Assembly: GCF_013410565.1 (NCBI RefSeq)
Contig: NZ_JACCFO010000001.1
Span: 2,480,001 to 2,544,000 of the forward strand
Direction: 5' to 3'
DNA length: 64,000 nucleotides
DNA from: Streptomonospora nanhaiensis
GTDB lineage: Bacteria > Actinomycetota > Actinomycetes > Streptosporangiales > Streptosporangiaceae
The translations under genes and the position numbers were made by a program. Below, in pieces: positions 60,177 to 64,000 of the stretch. The stretch's first letter is position 1. Each line of letters begins with the position of its first letter. The notes below the pieces were generated by a model. It had not been told where the DNA came from, ran no database searches, and saw only the letters and a list, made by a program, of their open reading frames with translations.

Positions 60177-62325
60177 GTGTCCACCACCCGACAGGCGGCA
60201 CCGGCACCCGCCGGCCCCGCCGCAGTCCCCGCCCCCCCGCACCGGCCGCCCGGACCGGCGGCGCCCGCTGCTGCCCGAGCCGGCGGTCCTGCGCCAGGCC
60301 CTGCTCGGCAGCGTCACCAGGCTCGACCCGCGCGTGCAGGCCCGCAACCCGGTCCTGTTCGTCGTCCTGGTCGGCAGCGCCCTGTGCACCGTGCTGTTCC
60401 TGCGCGACCTGGGCTCGGCCACGGCCGCCGAGAACGTCTTCAACGGCCTGGTCGCGCTGTTCCTCTGGTTCACCGTGCTCTTCGCCAACTTCGCCGAGGC
60501 GCTGGCCGAGGGCCGGGGCAGGGCGCAGGCCGCGAGCCTGCGCCGGGTCCGCGCCGACACCGCGGCCCGGCGCCGCCTGCCCGACGGCACCACCGAGGAG
60601 GTCCCCGCCACGGCACTGGCCGTGGGCGACGTGTGCGTCGTGGCCGCCGGCGAGGTGATCCCCGGCGACGGCGACGTCGTGGAGGGCGTGGCCAGCGTGG
60701 ACGAGTCGGCGGTCACCGGGGAGTCCGCGCCGGTCATCCGGGAGTCCGGCGGCGACCGCTCGGCGGTGACCGGCGGCACCCGCGTGCTCTCCGACCGGAT
60801 CGCGGTGCGGATCACCGCGCCGCCCGGCGCCACCTTCCTGGACCGGATGATCGCGCTGGTGGAGGGCGCCGAGCGCCGCAAGACGCCCAACGAGGTCGCG
60901 CTGAACATCCTGCTGGCCGGGCTGACGGCGGTGTTCCTGCTGGCCGTGGTCACCCTCCAGCCGTACGCCGTCTACTCCGGCGCCCGCCAGGAGGTGCTGG
61001 TCCTGGTGGCGCTGCTGGTCTGCCTGATCCCCACCACCATCGGCGCGCTGCTGTCGGCCATCGGCATCGCCGGCATGGACCGGCTGGTGCGGCGCAACGT
61101 GCTGACGATGTCGGGCCGCGCCGTCGAGGCGTCCGGCGACGTCGACACCCTGCTGCTGGACAAGACCGGCACCATCACCCTGGGCAACCGGCACGCCGCC
61201 GCCCTGGTCGCCATGCCCGGCGTGGACGAGGGCGACCTGGCCCGCGCCGCCCACCGCTCCAGCCTGGCCGACGAGACGCCCGAGGGCCGCTCCATCGTGG
61301 AGTTCACCCGCGGCGCCGCCGCACCGGCCGGCGCCGGCGCCGAGGAGGACCTGGAGCCGGTCCCCTTCACCGCCCGGACGCGGATGAGCGGGGTGGACGG
61401 CGCGCGGACGCGCATCCGCAAGGGCGCGGTGGACGCCGTGGCGGCGTGGGTGCGCGAGTGCGGCGGCACCGTGCCCGGCGACCTCGCCGACGCGGCCGCG
61501 CGGATCGGCGCCGAAGGCGGCACCCCGCTGGCGGTGGCCGAGGCCGCCGCGCCGGGGGCCGGCGGCGCGCGGGACGGCGCTGCGGCCCGGGTCCTGGGGG
61601 TCGTCCACCTCAAGGACGTGGTCAAGCCGGGCATGCGCGAGCGCTTCGACCGCATGCGCGCGATGGGCATCCGCACGGTCATGGTCACCGGCGACAACCC
61701 GCTCACCGCCCGCGCCATCGCCGAGGAGGCCGGCGTGGACGGCTTCCTCGCCGAGGCCACGCCCGAGGACAAGCTCGCGCTGATCCGCGAGCACCAGCGC
61801 GGCGGCGGGCTGGTGGCCATGACCGGCGACGGCACCAACGACGCGCCCGCCCTGGCGCAGGCCGACGTCGGCGTGGCCATGAACACCGGCACGCAGGCCG
61901 CCAAGGAGGCCGGCAACATGGTCGACCTGGACTCCGACCCCACCAAGCTCATCGAGGTGGTGGAGATCGGCAAGCAGCTGCTGATCACCCGGGGCGCGCT
62001 GACCACCTTCTCCATCGCCAACGACGTCGCCAAGTACTTCGCGGTGATCCCGGCGATGTTCGCCGGGGTGCTGCCGCCGCTGGACGCGCTCAACGTCATG
62101 GACCTGGCCTCGCCGCGCTCGGCGATCCTGGCGGCCGTGGTGTTCAACGCGCTGGTCATCGTCGCGCTGATCCCGCTGGCGCTGCGCGGGGTGCGGTTCC
62201 GGCCCCTCTCGGCGGCGGCGATGCTGCGCCGCAACCTGCTGCTCTACGGCGTGGGCGGGCTGATCGCCCCCTTCGCCGGCATCAAGCTCATCGACATGAT
62301 CGTCACCGCACTGGGGGTCTCCTGA
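60177..62325 (+). CDS. kdpB: KdpB P-type ATPase subunit, probable frameshift near the start
   Basis: About 715 residues. Seen: TGES-type [14 protein letters not shown], phosphorylation motif [14 protein letters not shown], and the hinge [20 protein letters not shown]. The best start, GTG 60177 (AGGAGA upstream), is in another frame from the conserved body; the frames join at a run of seven C (60232-60238) that should be six. Without a repair the first in-frame GTG would remove the conserved LDPRV start, so a one-base insertion or sequencing error is more likely. Couples ATP to K+ import. Confidence 0.9.
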
Positions 62326-62326
62326 C

Positions 62327-62905
62327 ATGCGCCGCGCACTGCGCCAACTGCCCTCGGCCCTGGGCATGCTGCTGGTGTTCACCGTGCTGACCGGGCTGCT
62401 CTACCCGCTGGCGGTCACCGGCGCCGCCCAGGCGCTGGCCGGCGACCGGGCCGACGGCTCCCTGGTGGTGCGCGACGGCCAGGTGGTGGGGTCCCGGCTG
62501 CTCTCGCAGCCGTTCACCGACCCCGGCTACTTCCACCCCCGCCCCTCGGCGGTCGACCACGACGCCGCCCACAGCGGCGCCAGCCAGCTCGGCCCCACCG
62601 ACCCCGGCCTGCTCGCCGACATCGACGCCCGGGCCGTGGCCTACCGTGAGGAGAACGGGCTGGCCCCGGACGCGCGGGTGCCGGTGGACGCCGTCACGGC
62701 CTCCGGCTCCGGGCTGGACCCGCACATCTCGGTCGCCAACGCGCGGCTGCAGGCGCCGCGGGTGGCGCGGGAGCGCGGCCTGGCCGAGTCCGAGGTCCTG
62801 CGCCTGGTCGAGGAGCACACCCAGGGCCGCTGGGCGGGCGTCCTCGGCGAGGACGGGGTCAACGTGCTGGAGCTGAACCTCGCCCTGGACGAGGAGGCCG
62901 CCTGA
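62327..62905 (+). CDS. kdpC: KdpC subunit
   Basis: 192 residues. N-terminal transmembrane helix ([19 protein letters not shown]), then the periplasmic KdpC domain with [20 protein letters not shown] and [20 protein letters not shown]. Needed for assembly and K+ affinity of KdpFABC. ATG 62327 lies one base after the kdpB stop. Confidence 0.95.
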   Translation: MRRALRQLPSALGMLLVFTVLTGLLYPLAVTGAAQALAGDRADGSLVVRDGQVVGSRLLSQPFTDPGYFHPRPSAVDHDAAHSGASQLGPTDPGLLADIDARAVAYREENGLAPDARVPVDAVTASGSGLDPHISVANARLQAPRVARERGLAESEVLRLVEEHTQGRWAGVLGEDGVNVLELNLALDEEAA

Positions 62906-62912
62906 GCGCGCC

Positions 62913-62942
62913 GAGCGCCCGCCCCGGCCGGGGCGGGCGCTC
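62913..62942 (+). repeat. Palindrome between kdpC and kdpE
   Basis: A perfect 30-base GC palindrome seven bases after the kdpC stop. No T tract. It may lower kdpE expression relative to the pump genes. Confidence 0.55.
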
Positions 62943-62991
62943 GGGCGGGGCGCGGTGCGGCGCGGGGGCGCCGCGAGGAGGGGACGACACG

Positions 62992-63702
62992 ATGAGCGTG
63001 GCCGGGCGGGTGCTGGTCGTCGACGACGACCCGCGCATCCGCAAGGCGCTGGAGGTCAACCTGCGCGCCCGGGGGTATGCCGCCGACCTCGCGGCGACCG
63101 GCGACCAGGCGCTGCGGATCGCGGCGCGGCGCCACCCCGACGTGGTCGTGCTCGACCTGGGCCTGCCGGGCATGGACGGCCTGGAGGTCGTGCAGGGGCT
63201 GCGCGGGTGGAGCACGGTGCCCATCGTGGTGCTCTCGGGCCGCGACACCGAGGCGGCGAAGGTGCGCGCCCTGGACCTGGGCGCCGACGACTACGTCACC
63301 AAGCCCTTCGCCGTGGACGAACTGTTCGCGCGGCTGCGGGCGGTCATGCGCCGCGCGGTCATGCCCGAGGGCGGCGGGGTGGTGGCCACCCCGGACTTCA
63401 CGATCGACTTCACCGCGAAGGAGGCGACGCGCGGCGGCGAACCCGTGCGGCTGACCCCGCGCCAGTGGAGCATCGTGGAGGTGCTGGTCCGCAACACCGA
63501 CCGGCTGGTGACCCACGAACAGCTGCTGCGCGAGGTGTGGGGGCCGGCCTACGTCAAGGAGACCAACTACCTGCGGGTCTACATGACCCAGATCCGGCGG
63601 CGCCTGGAGCCGGTGCCCTCGCGGCCGCGCTACTTCACCACCGAGCCGGGCATGGGCTTCCGGTTCCGGCTGCCGCCGGAGGCCGCACGGGACGGGGCCT
63701 GA
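62992..63702 (+). CDS. kdpE: KdpE response regulator
   Basis: 236 residues of the OmpR class. Receiver: VLVVDDDPRIRKALEVNLRA, phospho-Asp in VVLDLGLPGMDGLEVV, Lys in VTKPFAVDELF. Winged helix: RLTPRQWSIVEVLVRNTDRL and ETNYLRVYMTQIRRRLEPVP. Partner of KdpD, though kdpD is divergent rather than adjacent. The start is ATG 62992, with GAGGAGGGG upstream. Confidence 0.95.
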   Translation: MSVAGRVLVVDDDPRIRKALEVNLRARGYAADLAATGDQALRIAARRHPDVVVLDLGLPGMDGLEVVQGLRGWSTVPIVVLSGRDTEAAKVRALDLGADDYVTKPFAVDELFARLRAVMRRAVMPEGGGVVATPDFTIDFTAKEATRGGEPVRLTPRQWSIVEVLVRNTDRLVTHEQLLREVWGPAYVKETNYLRVYMTQIRRRLEPVPSRPRYFTTEPGMGFRFRLPPEAARDGA

Positions 63703-63723
63703 GCCGCCGACCGCGCCGCGCCG

Positions 63724-64000
63724 TCAGAAGGGGAAGCCCGCACCGCCCGCCCCCTGCTCGGGCGGGGTGTAGACGACCGACCACGGGCGCTCGGCCGGGC
63801 CGATCGGCGGCGCGGGCGGCTCCGGCGGGGCCAGCAGGCCGATCGCCACCCGCGCGAACTGCGCCGCGGCCGGGTGCGGCGCGTGCCGCGGCCAGGCGGC
63901 GCCGATCCGGCGCACCAGCGGGCGGCCCTTCAGCGGCCGCCAGGCGGCGCGGGGCTCGCGCCGCGCCAGCGCCTCGGGCTCCAGCGCCACGCCGCGGTCG
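63724..64000 (-). CDS. LysR-type regulator, C-terminal end (cut by window edge)
   Basis: Only the last 90 or so residues are present. The part ALEPEALARREPRAAWRPL, then RRIGAAWPRHAPHPAAAQFA, fits the end of a LysR substrate-binding domain. The gene continues past the right edge. Convergent with kdpE. Confidence 0.65.
   Translation of the reverse strand, partial: DRGVALEPEALARREPRAAWRPLKGRPLVRRIGAAWPRHAPHPAAAQFARVAIGLLAPPEPPAPPIGPAERPWSVVYTPPEQGAGGAGFPF

Noticed and set aside
58633-62325. A 1230-codon plus-strand frame across kdpA and kdpB
   Set aside because: The first half is out of frame with the conserved KdpA; only the second half is KdpB. It is not a KdpA-KdpB fusion.

Overview
The base composition (about 73% G+C with strong GC3), the gene families and the order rho-thrB-thrC-hom-lysA-(ArgRS-like)-(receiver protein) point to a chromosomal segment of a filamentous actinobacterium, most like the Nocardiopsis/Streptosporangiales group. 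This taxonomic reading is inference.

Layout. (1) 1-8983, minus strand: 5' part of rho, the threonine/lysine genes thrB, thrC, hom and lysA, an ArgRS-like protein without a catalytic core, and a stand-alone receiver protein. (2) 9092-30139: a tRNA-Arg(CCG) gene followed by an integrated actinobacterial conjugative element (AICE) of about 21 kb, bounded by a 43-bp direct repeat (9123-9165 and 30097-30139). It carries integrase, excisionase, prim-pol, helicase, a beta-clamp paralogue, a TGT/DpdA-like protein, WhiB, a cytosine methylase lacking motif I, an FtsK-like TraB, Spd-type membrane proteins, a NUDIX protein, about ten very small genes separated by repeated covarying hairpins, a regulatory switch at 25.7 kb, a kinase-like protein, a DUF4258/DUF2283-HTH toxin-antitoxin pair, and a repeat-rich non-coding segment (29.8-29.9 kb) that may be an origin or transfer site. 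(3) 30761-32500: an orphan VirD4/TraG-like coupling protein with a degenerate P-loop, just outside the element. (4) 32577-41566, plus strand: a tightly packed nine-gene cluster with an RlmN-type radical SAM methyltransferase, two glycosyltransferases, a TrpD-type phosphoribosyltransferase, a SAM methyltransferase, a TrpRS-like protein, a second-type TyrRS, a HAD protein and a zinc MDR dehydrogenase. It resembles a small biosynthetic cluster with built-in translation resistance, and I cannot match it to a known product. (5) 41611-45683, minus strand: a GT4 glycosyltransferase with two unrecognised partners, one frameshifted. (6) 45833-48238: TetR regulator, orphan gas-vesicle GvpK, SAM methyltransferase behind a Zur/Fur-like box, and a decayed ABC ATPase. 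(7) 48601-55139: a sulfonate/organosulfur operon (SfnB-like, SsuD, two flavin reductases, SsuCBA). (8) 55186-55320: an SDR remnant. (9) 55348-63702: the Kdp potassium system, kdpD divergent from kdp(small ORF)-F-A-B-C-E, followed by a LysR-type gene cut by the window edge.

How parts work together. In the AICE, the iterated AGCGCT boxes overlap a near-consensus leftward promoter at 25.7 kb, which probably drives the long minus-strand operon of small genes, Spd, TraB, replication and excision functions, with an adjacent XRE protein as candidate repressor. The sulfonate operon couples uptake (SsuABC) to FMNH2-dependent desulfonation. The Kdp genes form a sensor-regulated high-affinity K+ pump, with CTAAG repeats between kdpD and the pump operon as candidate KdpE sites.

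Quality note. Three genes are broken by one base in short C/G homopolymers (42975-42978, 57394-57397, 60232-60238). They could be real mutations, but a shared sequencing artefact is at least as likely.
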